Origin: a virus | Length of the DNA: 41,242 nt | Strand: one strand, 5' to 3' | Virus record (IMG/VR): IMGVR_UViG_3300021401_000020 | Span: 1-41,242 of that record | In this document: in pieces, positions 1 to 7,480 of the stretch | How positions within the stretch are numbered: position 1 is the first letter of the stretch | How the letters are laid out: each line of letters starts with the position of its first letter | Program-made: the position numbers and the translations under genes | The notes under the pieces: generated by a model | The model's input: the letters and a program-made list of their open reading frames with translations, nothing else | Told to the model about the DNA's origin: nothing | The model's database searches: none

Positions 1-150
1 TTCCTCGCGCGTCTCGTATCTGGAAGCCCCGCCGTAGCCTTCGTTGGCCCAATATACGGCCTCAGTGATCGTCTGCACCCAAGGCCCCTCGGTCATCGTC
101 ATAGGCGCTGTCTCGGCACGTTTTCGGTATGCCGCTTCAGTCTCTGTCAC
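1..150 (-). CDS. partial hypothetical protein, start only
   Basis: The first 50 codons of a leftward gene that runs off the window edge. I chose the GTG at 150 because it overlaps the stop of the preceding HAD-like gene as GTGA and has GAGCGG upstream. An ATG at 102 is the alternative start. The visible peptide ([13 protein letters not shown], then [21 protein letters not shown]) is mixed and soluble-looking, with no motif I recognise. It continues the left operon, so it should be co-transcribed with the genes to its right. No function can be given. Confidence 0.6.
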   Translation of the reverse strand, partial: MTETEAAYRKRAETAPMTMTEGPWVQTITEAVYWANEGYGGASRYETREE

Positions 151-596
151 TCGGCCGCTCCATCGGACTGTCCCCTGGACTGACCGGCGGACGAGGCATT
201 CCAAGGCTTGAATGCGCGCATCGCTTCCGGAGCCAGAGCTGGGTTATCCCAGCTTCCGTCGAACCGGATGCAGCGGTCATCAATGGTCAAGAGCGCGGCC
301 GGCTTCTCGTGGGCGAACTCGAATGTCAGGGGTTCGGTGGGATGGCGCTGTCCGCCAGCCTTGATCCATTCATTGCGCTTCTCGTGGAGCCATTGAGCCA
401 TTGCCAGGGTGCCCCCGTCATCCTTTGACCGGGACGAATAGATCACCAGCCTGAACTGGTCGCGCACACGCTCAACCCACTCGAAGAAGCCCCGCACGAC
501 CTCACCGTAGATGACTCCGTTCTGCCAGCCGCGATCGTAGTTATGGATCACGCCGTCGAAGTCGATGCAGACGGTCGGCTTGAACTGGTCTGGCAT
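147..596 (-). CDS. HAD-like phosphatase/hydrolase
   Basis: A 149-residue small HAD-superfamily protein. Motif I is CIDFDGV (Asp12 nucleophile, Asp14), a Ser-rich YSSRS stretch fits motif II, and a late TIDDR fits the acidic motif IV. HAD proteins hydrolyse phosphate esters, and small phage versions resemble nucleotidases or polynucleotide phosphatases; the substrate here is unknown. The length is typical of cap-less HADs. The ATG has AGGAAGAA directly upstream. It overlaps the next gene by GTGA, so it belongs to the left operon, whose other genes suggest nucleic-acid metabolism. Confidence 0.8.
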   Translation of the reverse strand: MPDQFKPTVCIDFDGVIHNYDRGWQNGVIYGEVVRGFFEWVERVRDQFRLVIYSSRSKDDGGTLAMAQWLHEKRNEWIKAGGQRHPTEPLTFEFAHEKPAALLTIDDRCIRFDGSWDNPALAPEAMRAFKPWNASSAGQSRGQSDGAAE

Positions 597-753
597 TTCT
601 TCCTACCTGTCTCCGGTGTCTCACAAATCTAACCGATGCGTCGAAACGGTCGTATACTCCGGTGTATGTTGCGGGGCCGGATGCGAAACAGTATCTCATT
701 GATCCGGCACCGCTTTCTCGCGAACGATTGTCAAATCATCAGGCGCGGTAAAC

Positions 754-918
754 TCACCACTCCGCTCTCCCTCTGGCTTTCCAGGTCTCCCGCGGCGGTA
801 GTCCCATAGCCTTGACCCATGCTGGATCGAACACGTCGCCTGGGTCGCGGCCGTGCCACTGCACCCACCATCGGATGTGCCACCACGGCGGCCACCGCCA
901 CTCCGGCTTATCAGACAC
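754..918 (-). CDS. small tryptophan-rich hypothetical protein
   Basis: A 54-residue protein, very rich in Trp near its N-terminus (EWRWPPWWHIRWWVQWHG), ending in a basic tail (RETWKARGRAEW). The GTG at 918 is taken as start because it overlaps the end of the upstream PAPS-reductase-like gene by 8 bases, the usual arrangement in this operon. An in-frame ATG exists at 975 but would overlap far more. No known family is recognised. The Trp-rich face could bind a partner or a membrane, but that is a guess. Confidence 0.65.
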   Translation of the reverse strand: MSDKPEWRWPPWWHIRWWVQWHGRDPGDVFDPAWVKAMGLPPRETWKARGRAEW

Positions 919-1645
919 CGCACATCCCCTCGCACTCGTTTCCGAATAGGTCCGGCTGGTGGCTGTCATCGGCACCCAGATCCACGGCGTCGATCGGAAC
1001 CAGGGAGCGGTGCATGAACTGGCCGGTCGCTGCCAACTTGTTGGAGATCACGATTGTCTCGGCCCACTCCGGCTGCCGCCGCTTGTGCCGCCAGTCTTCG
1101 TCGGAAAGGAACGGACAGCCGTTGCACGCGCTGCGTGGTGCATCAACATTCCACCTGGCGAGCTTTGCGCGGCAGTCTGCCCGCGAGATGCGAAGCTCGA
1201 TTAAGGGCCATCGGTTCGTGATATATTTCACGTTGGACGGCTTCATCCGGTGCGCTTCGTCCGTCGTTATGCCCAGCCACATCTCGCAGCCGCCCTTGGG
1301 GGTCTTGCCGCCGAGGCGCTCCCGGATCAAGCGGCGTATCGGGTACAGTTTGTAGACCTTGGTGCATTGGCGTCGGCCGATGCCTCCCTCGACATACCAG
1401 GGGATAGGATCGTAACCGCCGGTTGCAATGCTTGCGCGTATGTCGCCCTTGGGCGAGCGCACCCGGAATACTGGGAAGGGCAGCATGGCCTCTAGACGAT
1501 CCAGGTGCTTGTAGACGGCTGCCGGCTCCCAGCCAGTGTCGGCGAACACAGCAAAGTCAGGGGCGGCGATCTCCCCGTGCGCAGACATCAACGCGAGCGT
1601 GCTGCTCTGGACGCCGGCACCGAGGCTGAGAACATGCAAAGTCAT
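911..1645 (-). CDS. PAPS-reductase / adenine-nucleotide alpha-hydrolase superfamily protein
   Basis: A 244-residue protein of the phage-type phosphoadenosine phosphosulfate reductase family. The nucleotide-binding PP-loop is HVLSLGAGVQSSTLAL near residues 4-20, followed by FADTGWEP. A Cys-containing QCTKVYKLYPIRRLI segment and CNGCPFLSDEDW follow in the order known for phage members. The superfamily activates or transfers sulfur or adenylate groups. Phage copies are often proposed to act in thiolation or nucleic-acid modification rather than sulfur assimilation. The ATG at 1645 is used; a TTG lies one codon upstream. No clear Shine-Dalgarno is seen, but TATAAC sits just upstream, so a short-leader transcript is possible. 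A second member of the superfamily lies at 11571-12365. Confidence 0.85.
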   Translation of the reverse strand: MTLHVLSLGAGVQSSTLALMSAHGEIAAPDFAVFADTGWEPAAVYKHLDRLEAMLPFPVFRVRSPKGDIRASIATGGYDPIPWYVEGGIGRRQCTKVYKLYPIRRLIRERLGGKTPKGGCEMWLGITTDEAHRMKPSNVKYITNRWPLIELRISRADCRAKLARWNVDAPRSACNGCPFLSDEDWRHKRRQPEWAETIVISNKLAATGQFMHRSLVPIDAVDLGADDSHQPDLFGNECEGMCGV

Positions 1646-1840
1646 CAAATGGTTATACCACGCGCGCCAGAATCATGACTTCACGCGACAGAGGCGTGGT
1701 AAACGGCATTCATCCGCATCCTGCGGTAGGGACGACGGTGCGGACATGCCAAGATCGCGCTGCGGCAGAGGCATTTTGTGCCTGTCTCATACAGTCCTCG
1801 CATCTGCAAACGGTCGTTTCTACGCACATGCGGCAATTAG

Positions 1841-2086
1841 TCATTGCGAACCACCAAGAAATTCCTCAACCGTCAGCTTGCGTCCGGTGCGCTTGATGTC
1901 CTGACGGAAACCCCGGCCTTGGCAACGCGGGCAGGGCATTAGCGGGCCTATATCGACCACTTCTAGAGACACTTCCTTCATGTCGTGAACGAAGCTCTGC
2001 CGGAGCCATTCGCTAGCGTGGGCCATGTCTGTGAAGACGTATCCATTCAGCTCTCCAGAGCACCCCAAGCGGATCGTCTCGGTCAT
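1841..2086 (-). CDS. small protein with a CxxCxGxG zinc knuckle
   Basis: An 81-residue protein. The C-terminal part carries CPRCQGRGF, one copy of the DnaJ-type zinc motif. Only one full Cys pair is visible, so metal binding may need dimerisation or may be lost. The N-terminal half (LGCSGELNGYVFTDMAHASEWLRQSF) looks like a compact alpha/beta domain. The ATG overlaps a TGA that lies in the -1 frame of the upstream gene, which bears on the frameshift described there. Function unknown. Confidence 0.7.
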   Translation of the reverse strand: MTETIRLGCSGELNGYVFTDMAHASEWLRQSFVHDMKEVSLEVVDIGPLMPCPRCQGRGFRQDIKRTGRKLTVEEFLGGSQ

Positions 2087-2294
2087 ATGCGGAACTCACT
2101 GTCAGGCGGCGGCCTCGGAATGTGGGCGACCGAGAGGTGCTTGCAGGTGACGCCCCGCACGTCGCGCAGCGAAAGCCGATCCATAGCGAGCCGCCGCTGT
2201 CATAGGTCGAGACGACCCTACCCAACTGCCAGTGCATCCGATGGGCCAAGCGATGCCGCCAGGCGGCCACAGCGCGCATCATGGCGGAGATCAC
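2013..2294 (-). CDS. zinc-ribbon-like small protein, probably frameshifted
   Basis: As read it is 93 residues and overlaps the next gene by 74 bases, which is unusual here. Up to SLWIGFRCATCG it looks natural. Past the run of four G at 2153-2156 (complement) the composition turns to Ser/Arg-rich. One frame over, the same DNA reads VTCKHLSVAHIPRPPPDSEFRI and stops at 2083. That completes a CxxC...CxH zinc motif and gives a standard ATGA overlap with the next gene. I therefore infer one base missing near 2153, by true mutation or sequence error. The N-terminal half is basic and helical. Function unknown. Confidence 0.6.
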   Translation of the reverse strand: MISAMMRAVAAWRHRLAHRMHWQLGRVVSTYDSGGSLWIGFRCATCGASPASTSRSPTFRGRRLTVSSAYDRDDPLGVLWRAEWIRLHRHGPR

Positions 2295-2500
2295 CCCTCC
2301 CCCTCCGCCGCGCGCTCGGCAGCCGGCGCCAATGCACCTTCAGCTTCAAGAGCTAGACGGCATCGATACTGGGCATCGGTGATACGCTTCATGTGGTGCT
2401 CCCCCATGCCAGTCAGTCCGAGACCGCGCACATCATCGTTCCAGTAACCATCGATGGCTTGATTAAGGGCGATGACAGCTTCTTGGAGCGGGGTGTTCAT
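2291..2500 (-). CDS. small acidic helical hypothetical protein
   Basis: A 69-residue protein, mostly predicted helix (LQEAVIALNQAIDGYW), with an Ala/Glu-rich tail (EAEGALAPAAERAAEGEG). It overlaps both neighbours by ATGA, so translation is coupled. It resembles the many small phage proteins that carry a short helical core and no catalytic residues. No family recognised. Confidence 0.7.
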   Translation of the reverse strand: MNTPLQEAVIALNQAIDGYWNDDVRGLGLTGMGEHHMKRITDAQYRCRLALEAEGALAPAAERAAEGEG

Positions 2501-2907
2501 GGCGCGTCTCCCTCGGCAGCCGGCGGCTCCGCGGCGCCGTTCGTTTGCCGCCTAAGAAAATCCGGTATTTTTATAGATCGGATATTCTCGATTACCGGAT
2601 TTGCGCTGCCCTCCACATCCACCACGCTGCCCGCGTCCCGCCAGTATAGCCCCGCGACGTTCATCTCCGGATGCACGTCTGCCGGCCGCATGATCTCCAT
2701 GCGCGGCCACTCGAACCGCCGGCATTGCACCACATCGCGGCCGGTCGGGGACGTGCTCGCCCACTCCACGTAACCGCCCGCGCGCATCTCGGCCTGGAAC
2801 CTGGCGTAGTCCTGATGGGCCTCGTGGCGAGCGTCGGCGGCACCGTCCGGGCGGCGCCGGAATGCGTCCAGTACGACGCGCCAGAGGCTGGGGCGCCCGT
2901 CACCCAT
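2497..2907 (-). CDS. hypothetical protein
   Basis: A 136-residue protein, using the ATG at 2907, which overlaps the upstream stop by 8 bases. Earlier in-frame starts would overlap more. The N-terminal third is basic (SLWRVVLDAFRRRPDG), the middle contains GGYVEWASTSPTGRDVVQCRRFEWPRMEIMRP, and the C-terminus is acidic. The mid-region looks like a folded alpha/beta domain. No catalytic motif or known family is recognised. Confidence 0.65.
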   Translation of the reverse strand: MGDGRPSLWRVVLDAFRRRPDGAADARHEAHQDYARFQAEMRAGGYVEWASTSPTGRDVVQCRRFEWPRMEIMRPADVHPEMNVAGLYWRDAGSVVDVEGSANPVIENIRSIKIPDFLRRQTNGAAEPPAAEGDAP

Positions 2908-3151
2908 CGCCGCTGGCCTCCGGCATCGCAGCAACGCACAGCCGCCCCCGCTTCACCGCCAGCACCACGCCGGCGTCGGCCATGGCGTGGCGCTGGTGAC
3001 GCCAAGCCGCGGGCCTGGAGCAGCCCAGGATGGCCGCCAGGCGCGTTATGCTGACGGCGGGGGCACCGATGCTCAGACGCGGCAGCATGGCCTTGGCGAG
3101 CGCGATGCGCGTCTTGGCGGCACGCATCTTCGGCGACTCAGACACCGGCAT
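2900..3151 (-). CDS. winged-helix/HTH-like small protein
   Basis: An 83-residue basic protein. The stretch SITRLAAILGCSRPAAWRHQRHAMADAGVV, followed by LAVKRGRLCV, has the spacing of a helix-turn-helix with a short beta wing, so DNA binding is likely. The ATG at 3151 overlaps the stop of the upstream annealase-like gene by 14 bases. Placed after a recombination gene in an early operon, it could be an accessory replication or regulatory factor. It lacks a catalytic domain. Confidence 0.6.
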   Translation of the reverse strand: MPVSESPKMRAAKTRIALAKAMLPRLSIGAPAVSITRLAAILGCSRPAAWRHQRHAMADAGVVLAVKRGRLCVAAMPEASGDG

Positions 3152-4271
3152 ACTGCTCACCCGCCACGCGCGGCCCGCCGTCCGGGTGGTCGCCTGGCCA
3201 CCCATCATTGCCTGTCACAGCATTCTCGGGGGCGTTCTCAATAGACGGCTCATCCTTCGGCGGTTCGGTGCGCGTCCAGGCTGCGCTTCGCTTCATCTCG
3301 ATCGTCTCGGCCAATGCCACCCGGTTGGCCTTGAACCAATCCAGCTTCTGCCGGGTCTTCTCGTCATCCATGAAGGCTAGATATTCGGCTCGGGTGGTGA
3401 TGGCCTCCAACTGCACGACAAGAGCCCTGTAGGCTTCGTCGGTGCGATTGGGAGCGCCATTGCCGTTCGCCGGCTTATCGGCGCCGGTTGTCTGCTGAAC
3501 CTCCGGCACGGCAAACCAATCGCCAACCAGCGACATCTCATCCTTCAGGCTCGTGTAAATCTTGCGAAGCTGGAGCACCTGGGCGGGGCGGATCGCTTCG
3601 GCGCGACATTGGCACCGTGTCTCGATCTGCTGCCGGGTGACACCGATGGCCTCGAACGCCGCGAGAACCTTCTTGATGCCATCGGGGGACACGTCGGCGC
3701 TTGCCGCCAGCGTCTGCTCACACTGCGTTTGCGCGGCCTCCGTCACGTCGCCTGGAATGACAGTGAGCAGCACAGCCCGCTTGCGGCGTTGGCCCATGTT
3801 GGCGATCAACTCGTAAATGTCGCGTTCGTCAGTCAGCCTGTAGCCGCCCTGCTTTGTGTCACGCCAGTGTCTCACTTGAAACTGGCGCTCGTCGTAGAAG
3901 CCGGTCTCCAGATCCCACGCGTACGCCACGCACTCGCTGTATCCATCTCCCCGGCTGATCTCCTTGATGCCGGAAGCGATGTTGCCCCAGCGACGCGCCA
4001 TGTTCTCGGCCAGGCGGATGGACGGACCAGAGATCGCGCTTCCTCCCTTGGCGTACTGGTAGAGCGAGCTTTCGGCCAGAGTGGTGCGCGTGCAGTCCTG
4101 CAAGATCGCGTCCATGCAGCGGATTGGATCGCGCGGATTGGAGCGCGCGATTATCATCCGGGCCTGGACTTCCGCGATGGCGCGCTGCTGTTCTACGCTG
4201 ACCAAGGCGCCGGGTGTGGCACGAGCAGCGCGATCGTCGGCGAACGGGTTGGCGACGGTGATGGCGTTCAT
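3138..4271 (-). CDS. RecT/annealase-like recombination protein (candidate)
   Basis: A 377-residue protein. The segment SAISGPSIRLAENMARRWGNIASGI, about a fifth of the way in, is the signature of a common phage family seen in early operons beside nucleases and Gp157-like proteins. I recall that family as single-strand annealing or RecT-like, without being able to verify it. Further marks are the basic IANMGQRRKRAVLLTVIPGDVTEAAQTQCEQTL stretch and AFEAIGVTRQQIETR...LRKIYTSLKDE. The last 70 residues are disordered and acidic. The ATG is preceded by AAGGAG at an 8-base spacing. The likely role is annealing or strand exchange in phage recombination. Confidence 0.6.
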   Translation of the reverse strand: MNAITVANPFADDRAARATPGALVSVEQQRAIAEVQARMIIARSNPRDPIRCMDAILQDCTRTTLAESSLYQYAKGGSAISGPSIRLAENMARRWGNIASGIKEISRGDGYSECVAYAWDLETGFYDERQFQVRHWRDTKQGGYRLTDERDIYELIANMGQRRKRAVLLTVIPGDVTEAAQTQCEQTLAASADVSPDGIKKVLAAFEAIGVTRQQIETRCQCRAEAIRPAQVLQLRKIYTSLKDEMSLVGDWFAVPEVQQTTGADKPANGNGAPNRTDEAYRALVVQLEAITTRAEYLAFMDDEKTRQKLDWFKANRVALAETIEMKRSAAWTRTEPPKDEPSIENAPENAVTGNDGWPGDHPDGGPRVAGEQYAGV

Positions 4272-4276
4272 AAGTC

Positions 4277-4768
4277 CTACTCCTTGCTGACGACCTTGAC
4301 GTTTAGGCGCATATCGTTCGGCACCACGATGCGCGCGCCGGGTATTTCGGATTTCTCCAGCGCAGCCTTCAGAGATTTACGGTCAAGCTCCGGCGGCTTC
4401 GTCACGAAGAAATGGCGCGGGATAATGGCCTCGTCGTCGATGCTCAAAAATGACGGCTTTTTGGACAGATAGGCCACGATAGCCCCGTCCGTCGCTTTCG
4501 TGCATCCAACCGAGTCCATCTGCTCAGCCAGCGCCGCGCGCATGTCCTTCACGGCCTGGTCGGCTGTATCGCGCAGATGCTCGGCCGCGAGGATGGTGGA
4601 CGCCATGGCAGCCATGGTCTCCACGATATCGGTGACGCCAGCGGCCTTCTTGTGCGAGCTGGCATAGTCAGCTCCGGCGCGATAGACAGGGGCGTAGGCG
4701 TCGGCCATGGCCTTGTGCAGCGTGTCGCGCGATTGCGTCTCATAGCCGCTGGGCGCGCGCTCGCTCAT
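4277..4768 (-). CDS. Gp157-like phage protein
   Basis: A 163-residue protein resembling the siphovirus Gp157 family. It has a helical N-terminal half with charged heptads (ADQAVKDMRAALAEQMDSVG). The later ISxDDEAIIPRHFFVTKPPELDRKSLKAALEKSEIPGARIV segment is the family's most conserved part. Gp157 proteins occur beside annealases and single-strand-binding genes; one member has been tied to phage resistance and nuclease modulation. The ATG at 4768 forms an ATGA overlap, and an in-frame start at 4792 is less economical. Its position next to the RecT-like gene fits a recombination module. Confidence 0.7.
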   Translation of the reverse strand: MSERAPSGYETQSRDTLHKAMADAYAPVYRAGADYASSHKKAAGVTDIVETMAAMASTILAAEHLRDTADQAVKDMRAALAEQMDSVGCTKATDGAIVAYLSKKPSFLSIDDEAIIPRHFFVTKPPELDRKSLKAALEKSEIPGARIVVPNDMRLNVKVVSKE

Positions 4769-4959
4769 CGCGCCGTCTCCTTCGCTGCCCACACAGGATC
4801 AGGTTCGCGGTTGCGGAGTTTCCACGCTTCGGCAATCACCGGGCCTACCTCAGAGACATCGAACAAGAACGTCAACTTTGGCATGTGGATGGTGACGGGG
4901 CTTTTGTCGGGCAACCGTCGCAGTGCCTCACACAAGTTCCACAGGTCCTCGTCTATCAT
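4765..4959 (-). CDS. small hypothetical protein
   Basis: A 64-residue acidic N-terminal, basic C-terminal protein (MIDEDLWNLCEALRRLPD, then VTIHMPKLTFLFDVSEVGPVIAEAWKLR). Alternating beta and helix suggest a compact alpha/beta fold. It overlaps both neighbours by 4 bases. No family is recognised. Confidence 0.7.
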   Translation of the reverse strand: MIDEDLWNLCEALRRLPDKSPVTIHMPKLTFLFDVSEVGPVIAEAWKLRNREPDPVWAAKETAR

Positions 4960-5258
4960 GGCGCCACGCCCTCCTGCTCGGCCGCCGCGATGGCAGCGCG
5001 GGCGTCAGGCAACGCGCGCTCCATGGCGTAAACGGTGCCCCATGTCTTATCGCCGTAGGCCGAGACCATCGCTTTGAGTGCAGCAAGCAGTTTTGGGCTC
5101 GCGGCTATCAGTCGTGCATTGGCCTCCATCTCTTGTTCGATCGAGCCAACGCTGTGATGCCAACAGGTAGCGATTTCGATCCAATCGCTCTCCACCATAC
5201 GCTGTCCGTGACGATCAAGGCGCCCGACTACCCATGGCCCTGGGGAATGCTTCGCCAT
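4956..5258 (-). CDS. phage protein with HSPGPW / EANARLIAASPKLL motifs
   Basis: A 100-residue protein of a very common phage family. It starts MAKHSPGPWVV, which is typical, and has the central EMEANARLIAASPKLLAALK motif. Homologues occur in many phage early regions, but their function is unknown. The ATG at 5258 overlaps the upstream TGA by one base; a GTG precedes it by one codon. The last third, an Ala-rich helix, ends in a short acidic tail. Confidence 0.8.
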   Translation of the reverse strand: MAKHSPGPWVVGRLDRHGQRMVESDWIEIATCWHHSVGSIEQEMEANARLIAASPKLLAALKAMVSAYGDKTWGTVYAMERALPDARAAIAAAEQEGVAP

Positions 5259-5518
5259 CACGCCGTCTCCTGCTCGGCCGCATCGGGGCGCAGGAACGAC
5301 GGCTGCGGCTTCTCGCCGTCCGCCGCGCTGCTGTTGCCTGTCGCGCGCTGACGGCGCTGCTTGGACACGCGCGAGCGACCGTCGGTCAGCACCTCGATCA
5401 TCTCGTCAACCTCGGATAAGCGCGTCTGGCGCTCGCGAATTTCAGCGAACAGCAAATCCCGACGCCGGAGGAGGTGTTCCAGCATCGGATCGGTGTCGTT
5501 CGGCTTGTTGTCGCTCAT
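5258..5518 (-). CDS. coiled-coil small protein
   Basis: An 86-residue protein. Residues about 12-50 (MLEHLLRRRDLLFAEIRERQTRLSEVDEMIEVL) form a clear amphipathic coiled coil. It is followed by a basic stretch (SRVSKQRRQRA) and a disordered tail. Such a layout fits an oligomerising nucleic-acid binder, but no known family is recognised. It overlaps the gene on either side. Confidence 0.7.
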   Translation of the reverse strand: MSDNKPNDTDPMLEHLLRRRDLLFAEIRERQTRLSEVDEMIEVLTDGRSRVSKQRRQRATGNSSAADGEKPQPSFLRPDAAEQETA

Positions 5519-5727
5519 CGTCCGTGGTGTCCCTTACAAATGCGCGCCAGTTCCGCGCGCGTTCTTTCTTCGACCCTGGCGGCATCCATCGCATCCCCGA
5601 TCAAGTCGTCCATCACCTCGCCCATGACCCGGAAATCGTGCGCGACCTCAATCAGTCGCTGCGCGTCATGCGGACGCGAAAGGAGAATTTCGTCCGCGAG
5701 CCAGCACAGAAAATCGGCATGGGTCAT
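5515..5727 (-). CDS. small helical hypothetical protein
   Basis: A 70-residue protein, helical throughout (ADFLCWLADEILLSRPHDAQRLIEVAHDF...MDDLIGDAMDAARVEERTRAELARICKGHHGR). ATGA overlaps at both ends place it in the coupled left operon. No catalytic or metal motif is complete. Unrecognised. Confidence 0.7.
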   Translation of the reverse strand: MTHADFLCWLADEILLSRPHDAQRLIEVAHDFRVMGEVMDDLIGDAMDAARVEERTRAELARICKGHHGR

Positions 5728-5927
5728 GGCACTACTCGCTCAATTGTCCTGCCGCATCGAACACATATGTCGCGCACGTAGGTTGTCTTGGTCAGTGCCT
5801 TTATGACCTCCGGCGCATCGCCAACTGTGCCTCCTTTGACCGACTGGAACTCTGGCGGCACGCTATCGTAACGCGGCTCAAATTTGCAGCCGAATGGGCG
5901 GCCTGTGCGCGGACAATCTGGCTGCAT
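5724..5927 (-). CDS. small Cys-containing hypothetical protein
   Basis: A 67-residue protein with CPRTGRPFGC near the N-terminus and CVRCGRTIERVV at the C-terminus. Together these could form a four-Cys zinc site that brings both ends together. The ATG at 5927 shares one base with the upstream TGA; a GTG one codon earlier is less likely. No family recognised. Confidence 0.7.
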   Translation of the reverse strand: MQPDCPRTGRPFGCKFEPRYDSVPPEFQSVKGGTVGDAPEVIKALTKTTYVRDICVRCGRTIERVVP

Positions 5928-6142
5928 CACGACAGCTTCGCCTCCACGATCGCGCGCTCGTCTTCCTCGATCTCGGCTGCCAGCGCGGCCAGCTTACGCC
6001 CCCAAGCGGGCATCGGCGCGCGGTAGATCGCGTCCAGCCGCTCGCGCATCGGCGCGTCGGCACGCCACCACAGGTCGTCAAGGCGGCGATCGATCGCGGC
6101 CAGTTCGCGCGCGACGGATGCGATCTCTGCGGCGCTACTCAT
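5927..6142 (-). CDS. small helical hypothetical protein
   Basis: A 71-residue protein with two charged amphipathic helices (AAEIASVARELAAIDRRLDDLWWRA and RKLAALAAEIEEDERAIVEAKLS), likely an antiparallel coiled coil. Its start overlaps the upstream stop by 8 bases. It has no active-site residues. Unrecognised. Confidence 0.7.
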   Translation of the reverse strand: MSSAAEIASVARELAAIDRRLDDLWWRADAPMRERLDAIYRAPMPAWGRKLAALAAEIEEDERAIVEAKLS

Positions 6143-6446
6143 GGCGGATGCCTAACGCAGCGCGGACGGTCTGCCAGATGGCACTATCTACTGACGGGTC
6201 CATGCCGTACGTGTCCCACACAAGTTGCAGCGCATCTCTCATTTCATCGAAGCCAATCGCCGCGACGATCTTGCGTGTGGCCTCAAACTCCATGCGCCTG
6301 ATCTCGACAGGACCGGGCCGCCTACGCTGTAGACACGCTCCCTCAATGGTCGCGTATTCAGAGGAGAACACGCCGCGCGCTCGATTCAGCGGCGTGTCCG
6401 ACCGCAGGGCCTCCATTACCTGTGCATTCGTCCACGGTTCAGTCAT
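6135..6446 (-). CDS. hypothetical protein
   Basis: A 103-residue protein using the ATG at 6446, which overlaps the upstream stop by 8 bases (MTEPWTNAQVMEALRSDTPLNRARG...). The central part is basic (CLQRRRPGPVEIRRMEFEATRKIVAAIGFDE). The C-terminal helix (MRDALQLVWDTYG) is amphipathic. No family recognised. Context is the early left operon. Confidence 0.65.
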   Translation of the reverse strand: MTEPWTNAQVMEALRSDTPLNRARGVFSSEYATIEGACLQRRRPGPVEIRRMEFEATRKIVAAIGFDEMRDALQLVWDTYGMDPSVDSAIWQTVRAALGIRHE

Positions 6447-6789
6447 GGCCGTCGTCCCCCTCAACCTGCTCCCAACTCGCCATCACCAGTTCCCACGCCG
6501 CGGCATCGAGCGCGTTGGTCAGCGCCAGCACCGTCTCGGCCGGGATGACGCCTGACTGCTCGTGGGTGTCCTCCCAGGTCTCGACGGCGATTTCCGCGTA
6601 ATGGGCGGCGTGCATGGCGATGGCGAGCGCGGTGGCGTTGCGATCGAGGTCCCCGATGAAGTCGCGAGCGATGACCGGGAGCGCCATCAGCGCATCCACG
6701 GTCGGGGGCGGCACCGTGGCTGGCGCTAGGCGCGCGAGGCGCTCGGGGAGGCGGAGAGCACGCCACACGTCGTCGAACGGGGGGGTCAT
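6439..6789 (-). CDS. helical acidic hypothetical protein
   Basis: A 116-residue protein with a basic, Pro-rich N-terminus (DDVWRALRLPERLARLAPATVPPP). A long acidic helical C-terminus follows (ALAIAMHAAHYAEIAVETWEDTHEQSG...AAWELVMASWEQVEGDDGHD). It overlaps both neighbours by a few bases. The profile resembles small phage inhibitors or adaptors, but nothing specific is recognised. Confidence 0.65.
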   Translation of the reverse strand: MTPPFDDVWRALRLPERLARLAPATVPPPTVDALMALPVIARDFIGDLDRNATALAIAMHAAHYAEIAVETWEDTHEQSGVIPAETVLALTNALDAAAWELVMASWEQVEGDDGHD

Positions 6790-6938
6790 TGCGCCGGCTG
6801 CCCGCGGCTACAGAACCGGCATCCGCCGAGCCAGTGCGCGCCCCTGGCCATTCCCAGACATGCGAGGCAGAGCGGCACCGCGACCGCGCGCATGTCCGCC
6901 GCAAGCCGCGCGCCCTCGCGGGCCAACGGGCTGTTCAA
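6786..6938 (-). CDS. small four-Cys protein, TTG start (uncertain)
   Basis: A possible 50-residue protein with CLACLGMARGAHWLGGCRFC, a plausible zinc knuckle. The TTG at 6938 overlaps the upstream stop (AGTTGA), like the other couplings here. The same frame stays open back to an ATG at 7472, which would give 229 residues. However, in 6935-7132 that frame has poor third-position GC whereas the 65-residue gene has good GC, so I prefer the short version. An ATG giving 35 residues is a second alternative. Confidence 0.45.
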   Translation of the reverse strand: MNSPLAREGARLAADMRAVAVPLCLACLGMARGAHWLGGCRFCSRGQPAQ

Positions 6939-7132
6939 CTCCGGGGGCGGGATCGAGGCGTCGTAGGCGGGGGCGGCAGCGCCGGCTCGATCAATGCCCT
7001 GATCGCCTCCAGCTCGATCCGGATCATCCGGGGCATTACCCGCCCGGATTGGAGTAATCCGGCCAGCCTCCGATCCACCTCCGTCAGCAATTCCGTCATC
7101 TGACGCCAGTTGCGCGGAGCACGAACCGGCAT
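6935..7132 (-). CDS. small helical basic protein, first clear gene of the left operon
   Basis: A 65-residue protein with an amphipathic helix pair (MTELLTEVDRRLAGLLQSGRVMPRMIRIELEAIRALIEPAL) and a Pro/Arg tail. Two adjacent ATGs exist. GGAGG lies only 2 bases before the first and 5 bases before the second, so I use the second, at 7132. Third positions are strongly G/C, which supports coding. It is the first well-supported gene downstream of the putative left promoter and may be an early regulator. No family recognised. Confidence 0.7.
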   Translation of the reverse strand: MPVRAPRNWRQMTELLTEVDRRLAGLLQSGRVMPRMIRIELEAIRALIEPALPPPPTTPRSRPRS

Positions 7133-7249
7133 CATTGCCTCCTATACGCGATAGATCAGACCCGATCATGTATCCGTGATTGATTGCAACCGAACGTAAC
7201 GGGTCATTGCGCTCCCCGCTGTGGATAAGCGATACTGATTTGATATCCC

Positions 7250-7289
7250 GCAATTTTTTGGTAAATTCACGCAAATTTTTTGCTGCGTG
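7250..7289. repeat. AT-rich direct and inverted repeat patch
   Basis: CGCAATTTTTTG (7250-7260 region) recurs as CGCAAATTTTTTG at 7270-7282, about 20 bases apart. The second copy sits inside an inverted repeat, CACGCA at 7268-7273 and TGCGTG at 7284-7289. A-tract-like runs in phase with helical turns suggest bent DNA. This could be a binding site for host factors, an origin element or a promoter upstream element. It is seen directly, but the role is inferred. Confidence 0.5.
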
Positions 7290-7480
7290 TCCGCATCGGT
7301 TTTCGACGCTATCTCGTGGCGGGGAATGTGGCGGGGGAGTTACAATCTGGCATCGTGCCGAAGCCGAGGCCGCAGCCGGAGCAGTCGCCGACGCCCACGC
7401 CAACGCTTCCGATGTAGAATCTGGGCCGTCAAAGCCAGCAGGGAGGTATTGGCCGTGGAAGGTGCGCTGCATCGTCGAAA

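Noticed and set aside
6786-7472. A 229-residue minus frame covering the left leader and two genes
   Set aside because: A strong Shine-Dalgarno supports its start, but third-position GC is poor in 6935-7132, where the nested 65-residue gene shows normal coding bias, so it is not called as one gene.
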